A stretch of 64,000 nt of DNA, from the NCBI GenBank assembly GCA_045588345.1, contig JAZNDZ010000115.1, forward strand, positions 1 to 64,000. The letters run 5' to 3'. This DNA is from HGM04593 sp045588345 (GTDB lineage: Bacteria > Bacteroidota > Bacteroidia > Bacteroidales > Bacteroidaceae). A program made the translations under genes and the position numbers. Shown one piece after another: positions 8,616-17,272 of the stretch. The notes beneath the pieces were generated by a model. That model had not been told where the DNA came from, ran no database searches, and worked only from the letters and a program-made list of their open reading frames with translations. Every line of letters starts with the position of its first letter. Position 1 is the stretch's first letter.

Positions 8616-10457
8616 ATGAAAGAGTTCTTCAAGGTCCTTAGGCGTTTTGTACCGCCATATAAGAAGTATCTGGTTACATCATTGATTTTTACTTTGCTCT
8701 CTGCAATATTGAATGTTTTCTCATTCATGGTCATAATACCTATCCTGCAGATACTTTTCAAGATAACAGACTCTTCGGCAGTCGAGTTTATCCCATGGAG
8801 CGAGGCTACATCGGACAATCTTAAAGATATCCTAACGAATAATGTGACGTTCTATCTTAATGATTTGACCGCCGAGCATGGCGAATCGACAGTGCTGCTG
8901 CTGTTGGGCCTTTTCCTCATCGTCATGACACTGATAAAGACAGCAAGTTACTTCGGTTCTTCGGCTGCAATAATCCCTTTGCGTACCGGAATCGTGCGTG
9001 ATATGCGTACAATGGTATATGACAAAGTTGTCAGCCTGCCTATCGGTTTCTTCTCCAAAGAGCGCAAGGGCGATATAATCGCAAGAATGACCGGTGATGT
9101 CAATGAGGTTGAGAATTCTATTGTAACTTCCCTTGACATGCTTATCAAGAACCCGATATTCATTGTCATATATTTCACTACACTTGTGTATATCAGTTGG
9201 GAACTCACCCTGTTTACAATATGTGTCATTCCTGTTTTAGGCTGGATAATGGGTTCTATCGGCCGCAAACTCAAAGCAAAATCTCTGGTTGCACAGCAGA
9301 AGTTGGGCGAGACCACATCGCAGATGGAAGAGACGCTTGGCGGCCTTAGAATAATTAAGGCGTTTATTGCCGAGAAGAAGATGTCGGCACGCTTTGCAAA
9401 ATGCAGCAACGAACTGCGCGCAGCTACAATGAAGGTTACAATGCGTCAGGCAATGGCCCACCCGGTTAGCGAATTTCTTGGAACATGTGTAATTGTAATA
9501 GTCTTGTGGTTCGGCGGTACGCTTATACTGGGCGATAACTCCCCTATCACTGCTGCAGCATTCATATATTACCTGACAATACTATACAGTATAATAAATC
9601 CTCTTAAGGAACTTTCAAAAGCGTCGTATAATATACCGCGAGGATTAGCGTCAATGGAACGTATCGACGCAATACTGAATGCAAAGAATCCTATAACAGA
9701 CGGTGACAAGGGGGTTGAAATACCTGAGATGAAAGAGGGTATCGAGTACAGGAACCTTTCGTTCTCATACGACGGTGAGCGTGAGGTCCTGAAGAACATA
9801 AACCTCAAGATTGAGAAGGGCAAGACAATAGCCCTTGTAGGTCAGTCGGGTAGCGGCAAGTCTACTATGGTTGACCTTATCCCCCGTTATTATGATGTTG
9901 AAAAGGGTGAGATAACCATTGACGGAGTAAATGTAAAGGATATGAAGGTGAAATCCCTTCGCGGTCTCATCGGTAATGTAAACCAGGAAGCAATACTTTT
10001 CAATGATACCTTCTACAACAATATTACTTTCGGTGTAGAGAATGCAACTATGGAACAGGTTATTGAGGCTGCCAAGATTGCAAACGCGCACGATTTCATC
10101 ATGGAAACCGAACATGGCTACGATACCTGTGTGGGTGACCGCGGTTGTTTGCTCTCAGGCGGCCAGCGTCAGAGAATAAGCATTGCGCGTGCTGTTCTGA
10201 AGAACCCGCCGATACTAATCCTTGACGAGGCCACATCGGCACTGGATACCGAAAGCGAACGCTTGGTGCAAGAGGCTCTTGAACGTCTTATGAAGACACG
10301 TACTACAATTGCCATTGCCCACCGTCTCTCTACAATAAAGAATGCCGATGAGATATGTGTGCTCCGTGACGGCGAGATTGTAGAACGTGGAAAGCATGAT
10401 GAACTTCTCAAAATTAACGGCTTGTACAAACGTCTTAATGACATGCAGTCGCTATGA
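8616..10457 (+). CDS. ABC exporter, fused permease-ATPase (MsbA-like)
   Basis: 613-residue half-transporter with an N-terminal six-helix exporter domain (about residues 1-330) and a C-terminal ATPase domain. The ATPase has Walker A GQSGSGKST, the signature LSGGQRQR, Walker B ILILDEATSALD and the H-loop AHRLST. The size and layout match MsbA-type lipid or drug exporters that act as homodimers in the inner membrane; the substrate is not readable. Translation is taken from the ATG at 8616, not the upstream in-frame TTG at 8607. It overlaps the LOG gene by four bases (ATGA). Confidence 0.92.
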   Translation: MKEFFKVLRRFVPPYKKYLVTSLIFTLLSAILNVFSFMVIIPILQILFKITDSSAVEFIPWSEATSDNLKDILTNNVTFYLNDLTAEHGESTVLLLLGLFLIVMTLIKTASYFGSSAAIIPLRTGIVRDMRTMVYDKVVSLPIGFFSKERKGDIIARMTGDVNEVENSIVTSLDMLIKNPIFIVIYFTTLVYISWELTLFTICVIPVLGWIMGSIGRKLKAKSLVAQQKLGETTSQMEETLGGLRIIKAFIAEKKMSARFAKCSNELRAATMKVTMRQAMAHPVSEFLGTCVIVIVLWFGGTLILGDNSPITAAAFIYYLTILYSIINPLKELSKASYNIPRGLASMERIDAILNAKNPITDGDKGVEIPEMKEGIEYRNLSFSYDGEREVLKNINLKIEKGKTIALVGQSGSGKSTMVDLIPRYYDVEKGEITIDGVNVKDMKVKSLRGLIGNVNQEAILFNDTFYNNITFGVENATMEQVIEAAKIANAHDFIMETEHGYDTCVGDRGCLLSGGQRQRISIARAVLKNPPILILDEATSALDTESERLVQEALERLMKTRTTIAIAHRLSTIKNADEICVLRDGEIVERGKHDELLKINGLYKRLNDMQSL

Positions 10458-11002
10458 TTCCCATGAAAAGTGTTGCTGTGTTCTGTGCGGCTTCGGAAGA
10501 GATAGATTCTCTTTACAGTGATGCTGCCGCCCAAGTGGGTACAATGCTCGGGCGAATTGGGGCCGGTCTGGTCTATGGTGGTGCACGCTTCGGCCTTATG
10601 GAGGTTACGGCAAAGGCGGCAAAGGCGGCCGGAGTTCATGTAACAGGTGTAGTGCCTGTGATACTTGAAGAACGTGACAGGGTAAGTTCACTCATTGATG
10701 AAAAGATAAACTGCCGTAATCTTAGCGACCGCAAGGATATTATGCTTGAGCGCAGCGATATTCTTGTTGCATTGCCTGGAGGAATAGGCACGCTCGATGA
10801 GATATTCCATGTAATGGCGGCTGCAACTATAGGGTATCACAACAAGAAAGTGGTGCTTTATAACGTCAATGGCTTTTGGAACCCGCTTGTAGAGATGCTC
10901 AAGGAAGGAGAAAGAAACGGTTTCGTGCGTGGCGGTCTTGAGCGATTTATTGCTGTTGCCGATTGTATTGATGAACTTGAAAGAATGATAAAAGAGGCTT
11001 GA
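10454..11002 (+). CDS. LOG-family nucleoside-monophosphate phosphoribohydrolase
   Basis: 182 residues of the LOG (lysine-decarboxylase-like) family, enzymes that cleave the base from nucleoside 5'-monophosphates (cytokinin riboside phosphates in plants; purine nucleotides in bacteria). The diagnostic PGGIGTLDE motif is at about residues 110-118, and GGARFGLM with the N-terminal VFCAASEE segment forms the nucleotide-binding fold. Its start overlaps the ABC exporter stop, and the PfkB kinase follows after four bases. The cellular substrate is unknown; older annotations of this fold as lysine decarboxylase are misleading. Confidence 0.88.
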   Translation: MIPMKSVAVFCAASEEIDSLYSDAAAQVGTMLGRIGAGLVYGGARFGLMEVTAKAAKAAGVHVTGVVPVILEERDRVSSLIDEKINCRNLSDRKDIMLERSDILVALPGGIGTLDEIFHVMAAATIGYHNKKVVLYNVNGFWNPLVEMLKEGERNGFVRGGLERFIAVADCIDELERMIKEA

Positions 11003-11006
11003 TGTT

Positions 11007-11933
11007 ATGGGTAGGGTAATAGGTATTGGTGAGACGATTCTTGATATTCTCTTTAAGGATAACCAGCCTGTCAAGGCTGTGCCTGGCGGCTCTGTGTACA
11101 ACAGTATGATTTCTCTTGGGCGCATGGGGCTTGACGTGGCTTTCATCAGCGAAGTCGGTGACGACAGGGTTGGCGGTATGATTCTCTCGCATATGCGTGA
11201 CAGCGGAGTGGATGCAACTGCTGTGTGCAGTTTTTCGGGCGGGAAGTCTCCTTTGTCATTGGCTTTTCTTAACAAGAACAACGATGCTGAATACCTTTTC
11301 TATAAGGATTATCCAAATAACCGCCTTGAGGTGGAATTCCCCGAAATAGGTGAAGGTGACATAGTGGTCTACGGTTCTTACTTTGTGCTTAATCCGGTAT
11401 TGCGCCCAAAGACAAAGGCTTTCCTTGAGTATGCCCATGAGCGGGGTGCACTGCTTTATTATGATATAAATTTCCGCAAGACACATATCCCCGAGAGGAT
11501 AAAACTCTCAGAGGCACTTATCGAGAACCTTGAATTTGCCGATATTGTGCGTGGCTCGGCCGACGATTTCCGTTATCTTTATGATTCTGACGATGCAGAA
11601 AAGATATACAGGGCAAACATCAAGTTCTATTGTCCGAACTTCATCTTTACCAGTGGCGATGGCGATGTGCGGCTTTTCTTCGCTTCGGGCAACAAGAGTT
11701 ATCCGGTAAAGAAGGTCAATGTCGTAAGCACTGTCGGTGCAGGAGATAATTTCAATGCCGGTGCCGTGTATGGTTTGTCGACGCTTGGCATTACCCGGGA
11801 GAATCTTTCCTCAATGGATGTTGAACAATGGAATAAGGTCATGGCTTGCGGTCTTGACTTCAGTGCGCATGCTTGCACGCTCATTGAAAATTATGTCGAC
11901 AAGCAGTGGGCTGCAGAATATAAGAAAAGATAA
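11007..11933 (+). CDS. PfkB-family carbohydrate kinase
   Basis: 308-residue ribokinase-fold sugar kinase. The N-terminal GGSVYNSMISLGRMG block is the PfkB signature 1 region and GAGDNFNAGAVYGL (residues ~247-260) is signature 2, with Asp250 the expected catalytic base. A fructokinase-like substrate is most usual for this type, but sequence alone does not fix it. The ATG at 11007 lies four bases after the LOG stop. Just after its stop begins the metal-efflux module, so the two groups may share a transcript. Confidence 0.88.
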   Translation: MGRVIGIGETILDILFKDNQPVKAVPGGSVYNSMISLGRMGLDVAFISEVGDDRVGGMILSHMRDSGVDATAVCSFSGGKSPLSLAFLNKNNDAEYLFYKDYPNNRLEVEFPEIGEGDIVVYGSYFVLNPVLRPKTKAFLEYAHERGALLYYDINFRKTHIPERIKLSEALIENLEFADIVRGSADDFRYLYDSDDAEKIYRANIKFYCPNFIFTSGDGDVRLFFASGNKSYPVKKVNVVSTVGAGDNFNAGAVYGLSTLGITRENLSSMDVEQWNKVMACGLDFSAHACTLIENYVDKQWAAEYKKR

Positions 11934-11936
11934 TTG

Positions 11937-12356
11937 ATGAAGACTCTCTCCCATAAGATAGCATATATGACAGTGCTTGTGGCAATGATGTTGCTCATGG
12001 GCGAGAGAGCAGTGCCTCATCATCATTGTGCCGAAGGTGTGGCATGCGGAAATCTTGTTGCTGAGGCTGTCCATTTCGGCTATGGCGAATGTGATGAGTG
12101 TGAAGATTCGCACTCGCACGACCAATCCTCTGAGGGGAACTGCTGCGGTGATATCCAATTTTATTTTAGAGTTGCGAAAAGCGACCTTCAGGTCGACAAG
12201 AAGACAATATCTTTCAATGCCGGTTGCTATGTCTTGTGTGATTTGCCTTCAATGCACATTGTGCATACAATTTGTACGCATTGTTGCTGTTACAAACTGA
12301 AGATACCCGACATAGGGGCATCGTACCAGGCTCTAAGGGCTCCTCCGGTTGCATGA
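11937..12356 (+). CDS. small His/Cys-rich exported protein, probable metal handling
   Basis: 139 residues. A hydrophobic N-terminus (about residues 7-22) looks like a signal peptide or anchor. It is followed by metal-ligand-like clusters: PHHHCAEGVACG, GYGECDECEDSHSHD, GNCCGD, and a C-terminal HTICTHCCCY. The in-frame TTG at 11934 is ignored in favour of the ATG three bases later. It sits three bases after the PfkB kinase and about 60 bases before the CusB-type adaptor, so a role in sensing or delivering a metal to the pump is likely but inferred. I do not recognise an experimentally studied family. Confidence 0.65.
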   Translation: MKTLSHKIAYMTVLVAMMLLMGERAVPHHHCAEGVACGNLVAEAVHFGYGECDECEDSHSHDQSSEGNCCGDIQFYFRVAKSDLQVDKKTISFNAGCYVLCDLPSMHIVHTICTHCCCYKLKIPDIGASYQALRAPPVA

Positions 12357-12416
12357 TTTCTTGATAATACAATTCGGCTCAAGAGATTTTGCAATAACGA
12401 AAACATTATATAAATC

Positions 12417-14009
12417 ATGAAAAATACATTTTTATTGGCAATCCTTATGATTGCTTTTTGTGGTTGCGGACACAGCCATAAACATGAGGTTGCACATGAG
12501 CATGCGCATCTTCACAACTATACGGCCTATACAGAGGCAAACGAGTTCTTTATGCAGCACGAGGGGCTTGTTGTGGATACGGCTGCGTGTGTAACGCTTT
12601 TTGTAACACGTCTTCAGGATTTCAAACCCAGTGATGCTGCCGAAGCGACAGCTGTGCTTAAGGTCGGCGAAAGTGTGCAGAGTTTTACTGTTAAGGCAAG
12701 CAATGCCGGAATATTCAATTTCAAGTTTGCCCCTGGTCAGGAAGGTGAGGGAAGTCTTGCTTTTGAGGTCGGTGGTGATAAAGCGCATTTTCATATAGAT
12801 GTGCTCGCAAAGGACGGATTGCATGAGCACTCGCATGCCCATACTCACCACCATGGAGAATCCCATGAGGGGCATGAGCATGCATCGCATGGACATAATA
12901 ACGAGACCCCCCATGAACACCAGCATGCCGCTCATGCCCACCATTCTCATTCCGGCCATGGAGAACTTACAGAGGGTGCTCCCAGTGATGTTCCTTTTGC
13001 TAAAGAGCAGAGCTGGAAAATAGATTTTGCCACAGATATTGTCAAGGAATCGCACTTCGGAGGGGTTGTGAAGGTTGCGGCAAAGGTTGCTGCGGCTCCT
13101 TCTGATTTCACAACAATAGTTGCAGCTACAAGCGGAAAGGTGCAGTTTGTTGGTAATGTGGTAGAGGGCAAGACTGTTGCTCCCGGAGAGCCGCTATTTT
13201 ACCTTGAAGGCGGCGATGTTACCGACAATGATGCGGCAGTGAAGTTTGCCGAGGCTGAAAGCAATTATCAACTTGCAAAGGCCGATTATGAACGAAAAAA
13301 ACACCTTTTCAACGAGAGTATTGTTTCGGAGCGCGATTTCCAGTCGGCAGAGGCTTCTTATAAGCAGGCCGAGGCGCGTTTCTCAAGTATGAAGCGCAAT
13401 TTCGGCGGCGGCAAGGTCACGCTTAAAGCATCACGCGAAGGGTACATAGCATCATTGCTTGTGGCCAACGGCGATTACGTGGAACCGGGTACCCCATTGG
13501 CAACGGTGCAGTCAGACGGCTGTTTTAACATTGCGGCAGAACTGCCGGTACGTTTCGCATCCCAGTTGCAGAATATCGAGGATGTGAATATAGTGCTTCC
13601 TGCCGGTGATGCATATTCAATGAATGCTCTGGGCGGCAGCATTGTCGCTGTGGGCAGTTCGGCCAACGGTTGCAATATGTTGCCTGTCACGATCTCTGCG
13701 GGCGAATTGCGCGGTATCGTGCCCGGAAGCATTGTTACGCTGTACATCAAGTCTAAGAGCGAAGCACATGTAGTTGCTGTTCCCCGTACTGCGCTTGTCG
13801 AGGAGATGGGCAACTTCTTCATTTTTGTACAGAATAATCCTGTCTCCTTTGAAAAGCGTGCTGTTGAAACCGGTAGCACTGATGGCATGAGAGTGATAAT
13901 TTCAAAAGGTTTGCATGCAGGTGAACGCATAGTGACAAAGGGTGCTGTTTCTCTGAAACTCTCTCAAGGTGCTGCTGCTCTTGACCCTCATGCAGGACAT
14001 GTACATTAA
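12417..14009 (+). CDS. His-rich RND efflux periplasmic adaptor (CusB/CzcB type)
   Basis: 530-residue membrane-fusion protein linking an inner-membrane RND pump to an outer-membrane channel. The first 17 residues end in CGCG, a loose lipobox, so it may be lipid-anchored. Two His-rich stretches stand out: residues 19-33, and a dense run at about 137-185 dominated by His with Glu, Ser and Ala. The adaptor core follows: barrel-sandwich halves around a helical hairpin (AEAESNYQLAKADYERKK...ASYKQAEARF) and C-terminal beta domains. The cus/czc-like pairing with the next gene and the His runs point to divalent metal efflux (Zn, Cu, Co or Ni); which metal is open. Confidence 0.88.
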   Translation: MKNTFLLAILMIAFCGCGHSHKHEVAHEHAHLHNYTAYTEANEFFMQHEGLVVDTAACVTLFVTRLQDFKPSDAAEATAVLKVGESVQSFTVKASNAGIFNFKFAPGQEGEGSLAFEVGGDKAHFHIDVLAKDGLHEHSHAHTHHHGESHEGHEHASHGHNNETPHEHQHAAHAHHSHSGHGELTEGAPSDVPFAKEQSWKIDFATDIVKESHFGGVVKVAAKVAAAPSDFTTIVAATSGKVQFVGNVVEGKTVAPGEPLFYLEGGDVTDNDAAVKFAEAESNYQLAKADYERKKHLFNESIVSERDFQSAEASYKQAEARFSSMKRNFGGGKVTLKASREGYIASLLVANGDYVEPGTPLATVQSDGCFNIAAELPVRFASQLQNIEDVNIVLPAGDAYSMNALGGSIVAVGSSANGCNMLPVTISAGELRGIVPGSIVTLYIKSKSEAHVVAVPRTALVEEMGNFFIFVQNNPVSFEKRAVETGSTDGMRVIISKGLHAGERIVTKGAVSLKLSQGAAALDPHAGHVH

Positions 14010-14021
14010 TACCATGCCGTT

Positions 14022-17000
14022 ATGCTGAACAGAATAATAAAATTTTCGTTGAACAACAGGTTGTTTGTGCTGCTTGCTGTTGTGTTGACGGTCATTGGCG
14101 GTATATATTCCACAAAGAAGATTGAGGTTGATGTCTTCCCCGACCTGACAATGCCCACGGTGGTAATACTTACCGATGCCTCGAATATGGCACCTGAGGA
14201 GGTTGAGCGTCTTGTAACGTTCCCTATCGAGACTGCTGTCAATGGAGCAACCAATGTGCGCCGTGTCCGTTCTTCTTCTTCGCAGGGTTTCTCGTTCGTG
14301 TGGGTGGAATTTGACTGGGGTATGGATATCTACCGTGCCCGCCAAATAATAAGCGAGAAGATGAGCCTTCTTTCAGGGCAACTTCCCGACGGTGTTGTTC
14401 CTATGCTTGCTCCGCAGTCAAGTGTAATGGGTGAGGTGTTGTTCATAGGCATGCAGGCCGATTCCACTTCGATGATGGAACTGCGTACTCTGGCCGAATG
14501 GATTATAAAGCCGGTGATACTTGCTACCGGCGGTGTATCCAATGTGACGATAATCGGTGGTGATTACAAGCAGTATCAGGTACTTGCCGACCCTGTGAGA
14601 ATGGAGATGTACGGGGTGAGTATGGCCGAACTTGAGGCTGCTGCCGCTGCCATGTGTGTGAACATTGGTGCCGGTGTTATACGCGATTATGGGAATGAGT
14701 ATAACCTCAGGGGAATGGGGCGTAGCAACGATGTCAATGAACTTGGCAGTACTGTCGTAAAGTCTGGTGATGGCGCAGTGGTGCGTGTTGCCGATGTTGC
14801 CGATGTTGTCATTGCTCCGGCTGTGAAGCAGGGATATGCGGCATTGAACGGTACACCGGCGATTATTCTTTCAATTTCAAAGCAACCGGGAGTGAATACT
14901 CTTGATGTTACGGAGAATATTGAGCGCAACCTTGCCGATATATCACAATCATTGCCTGCAGATGTCAGGCTCGATACCGAGATTTTCCGTCAGGCTGACT
15001 ATATCCAGTCTTCGGTAAATAACGTAGGGCGTTCACTCATTGAAGGTGCCGTTTGTGTGATACTTGTGCTGTTTGTCTTTTTGGCGAACTTGCGCTCGAC
15101 ATTCATTTCCCTGATGGCGATACCGTTGTCATTGTTGGGTACTGTCATAGTTCTGTATCTGTTGGGAATGGATATAAACACCATGACTTTGGGCGGAATG
15201 TGCATTGCTATCGGTTCGCTGGTTGATGATGCTATCATTGATGTAGAGAATGTGTACAAGCGCCTTAGGGAGAATCATGCTCTGCCAAAGGAGAGCAGAC
15301 GCTCTTCGTTCAAGGTCGTTTTTGAGGCTTCTTCCGAAATCCGTGCATCAATTATACATGCGACACTCATAATCATGGTCACTTTCATGCCTCTCTTCTT
15401 CTTGAGCGGGCTCGAGGGCCGAATGTTGAAACCGTTGGGTATTGCATACCTTATCGCACTTCTCATGTCGCTCGTTGTCGCTATGACTGTGACACCGCTA
15501 TTGTGTAAACTTATGCTGTCGGGCGACAGGTATCTCACCAAGACAGAGAAGAAGACATGGGTAGAGAAATGGCTGTTGGGTGCATACCGAAGTTCTCTTG
15601 AATGGGTTCTTGGCCATGCCAAGCCTGTTATTGCAGTTTTGTTCCTGTTGTTTGCAGTTTGTCTGTTCCTGTTTACCCGAATGGGGCGCAGTTTCTTGCC
15701 GGAGTTCAACGAGAATGCGCTTACCATTGCAGCAGTGTCACGTCCGGGAGTATCTCTTGAGGAGAGTAACAGAATTGGTACGGCTATAGAAAAGGAATTG
15801 TTGCAGATACCTGAGGTGACAAGCACTGCACGCCGGACAGGCCGTGGAGAACTTGATGAACACTCACAAACCTCAAACGGTGCTGAGATTGATGTCAATT
15901 TTGTGCTTGGAGAGCGCAGTAAGGCGGAGTTCCTGTCCGAGGTCCGTGAACGTATGTCAAAGATTCCTGGCGTGGTAACTTCGGTCGGTCAACCGCTTGA
16001 ACACCGAATAGACCACATGGTGTCGGGAACCCAGGCCGACCTTGCCATAAAGATTTTCGGTCCCGATTTGAGTACTCTTTTCCGCAAGGGTACCGAAATA
16101 AAGGAACTGCTTGCTGCCTTCCCTGACGTTGTAGATGTTAACGTTGAACAACAAGTTGAGACCCCACAGCTCCAGATACGTGCCGACCGTGAGAAACTTG
16201 CACTTTACGGAATAACCATGGAGGATTTCAACAGTTTTGTTGAGGCTTCGTTCCCAGGCAAAAAAGTGGGCAGCGTGTATGAAGAGGAACGTAGTTTTGA
16301 CCTCATAATACGCCTGAACAAGGATTATACCGAAAGTGTAGAAGGTGTGAAGCGTGCGCTTATAGACACTCCCGATGGCAAAGTTGCACTTGATGATGTT
16401 GCCTCAATTGTCTCTGTCGGTGGTCCTGGAAGCATCAGCCGCGAGAATGTACAGCGCAAGGTCGTTGTGTCGGCAAATATTGCCAGCGGTGACGTTGCCG
16501 GTACAGTAGACCTCGTCAGAGAGCATCTTGCCGATAACCTTCTGCTTGACGAAGGATATCGCCTTGAATATGGCGGGCAGTTTGAGAGTGCCGATTCTGC
16601 GTCGCGCACCTTGTGGCTGGCTACATTGATTGCCATTCTTGTAGTGTTTGTTCTGCTTTACAGCGAGTTCAAGAGCACTACGTTGTCGGCAGTGGTGTTG
16701 CTGAACTTGCCTTTGGCTCTGATAGGTGGTATCCTGGCAACATACTTCACATCTGCAGTCATGAGTATTCCTGCGATTATAGGTCTTATAACCCTGTTCG
16801 GCATTGCTACACGCAATGGCATTCTTTTGGTATCGCGCTATCAGCATTTGCGTGCCGGGGGAGCATCGCTCAATGATGCTGTACTGAATGGCTCGGCCGA
16901 CCGTTTGACACCTATTCTTATGACGGCATTCACTTCGGCCCTGGCCCTTGTTCCTATGATACTGAACGGTTCGGCATCCGGTAACGAAATCCAAAGCCCA

Positions 17001-17102
17001 ATGGCGGTTGTAGTGTTGGGCGGTCTGCTCTCGTCTACAATCCTCAATATATTTGTCGTTCCTGTCGTGTATAGGTGGATTATAGAGAGAAACTGGGTTT
17101 AA
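14022..17102 (+). CDS. heavy-metal RND efflux pump (CusA/CzcA family)
   Basis: 1026-residue inner-membrane proton-driven pump with 12 helices and two large periplasmic loops. Seen: first helix IKFSLNNRLFVLLAVVLTVIGG, DVFPDLTMPTV (typical of HME-RND pumps), the helix-4 segment LGGMCIAIGSLVDDAIIDVENV whose Asp residues carry protons, and GIATRNGILLVSRY near 925. It lies 12 bases after the adaptor gene and forms a pump pair with it. No TolC/CusC-type outer-membrane channel gene accompanies them in the window, so the channel must be encoded elsewhere. A hairpin terminator follows at 17122-17155. Confidence 0.93.
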   Translation: MLNRIIKFSLNNRLFVLLAVVLTVIGGIYSTKKIEVDVFPDLTMPTVVILTDASNMAPEEVERLVTFPIETAVNGATNVRRVRSSSSQGFSFVWVEFDWGMDIYRARQIISEKMSLLSGQLPDGVVPMLAPQSSVMGEVLFIGMQADSTSMMELRTLAEWIIKPVILATGGVSNVTIIGGDYKQYQVLADPVRMEMYGVSMAELEAAAAAMCVNIGAGVIRDYGNEYNLRGMGRSNDVNELGSTVVKSGDGAVVRVADVADVVIAPAVKQGYAALNGTPAIILSISKQPGVNTLDVTENIERNLADISQSLPADVRLDTEIFRQADYIQSSVNNVGRSLIEGAVCVILVLFVFLANLRSTFISLMAIPLSLLGTVIVLYLLGMDINTMTLGGMCIAIGSLVDDAIIDVENVYKRLRENHALPKESRRSSFKVVFEASSEIRASIIHATLIIMVTFMPLFFLSGLEGRMLKPLGIAYLIALLMSLVVAMTVTPLLCKLMLSGDRYLTKTEKKTWVEKWLLGAYRSSLEWVLGHAKPVIAVLFLLFAVCLFLFTRMGRSFLPEFNENALTIAAVSRPGVSLEESNRIGTAIEKELLQIPEVTSTARRTGRGELDEHSQTSNGAEIDVNFVLGERSKAEFLSEVRERMSKIPGVVTSVGQPLEHRIDHMVSGTQADLAIKIFGPDLSTLFRKGTEIKELLAAFPDVVDVNVEQQVETPQLQIRADREKLALYGITMEDFNSFVEASFPGKKVGSVYEEERSFDLIIRLNKDYTESVEGVKRALIDTPDGKVALDDVASIVSVGGPGSISRENVQRKVVVSANIASGDVAGTVDLVREHLADNLLLDEGYRLEYGGQFESADSASRTLWLATLIAILVVFVLLYSEFKSTTLSAVVLLNLPLALIGGILATYFTSAVMSIPAIIGLITLFGIATRNGILLVSRYQHLRAGGASLNDAVLNGSADRLTPILMTAFTSALALVPMILNGSASGNEIQSPMAVVVLGGLLSSTILNIFVVPVVYRWIIERNWV

Positions 17103-17121
17103 ATTTTTTATATAACTGATG

Positions 17122-17155
17122 GAGCCCGGGTCAAAAGTATTTTTGGCTTGGGCTC
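17122..17155 (+). terminator. rho-independent terminator after the RND pump
   Basis: Stem GAGCCCGGGTC (17122-17132) with GGCTTGGGCTC (17145-17155), 11 bp including three G-U pairs, loop of 12 bases, then TTTGT. It closes the operon and separates it from the TIR gene. Confidence 0.65.
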
Positions 17156-17254
17156 TTTGTATTAGTATTCAATCGTCATACGTTAAACAGCGACAGTGTT
17201 GATTTGTTATCCTCTTTTATGTTTAGAAAATTTTTATTGAATGTTCTAAATGCT

Positions 17255-17262
17255 TATCTTTG
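17255..17262 (+). promoter_or_regulatory. -7 element (TATCTTTG) for the TIR gene
   Basis: Exact TAnnTTTG match. A start of transcription 4-7 bases downstream would leave only about 4-10 nt before the ATG at 17273, or slightly more if the ATG at 17279 is used. No clear -33 TTTG was seen. Confidence 0.55.
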
Positions 17263-17272
17263 TGGAAAATAT

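Noticed and set aside
10454..11002. Lysine decarboxylase
   Set aside because: The PGGxGTxxE motif defines LOG-type phosphoribohydrolases; the old name came from a misannotation.
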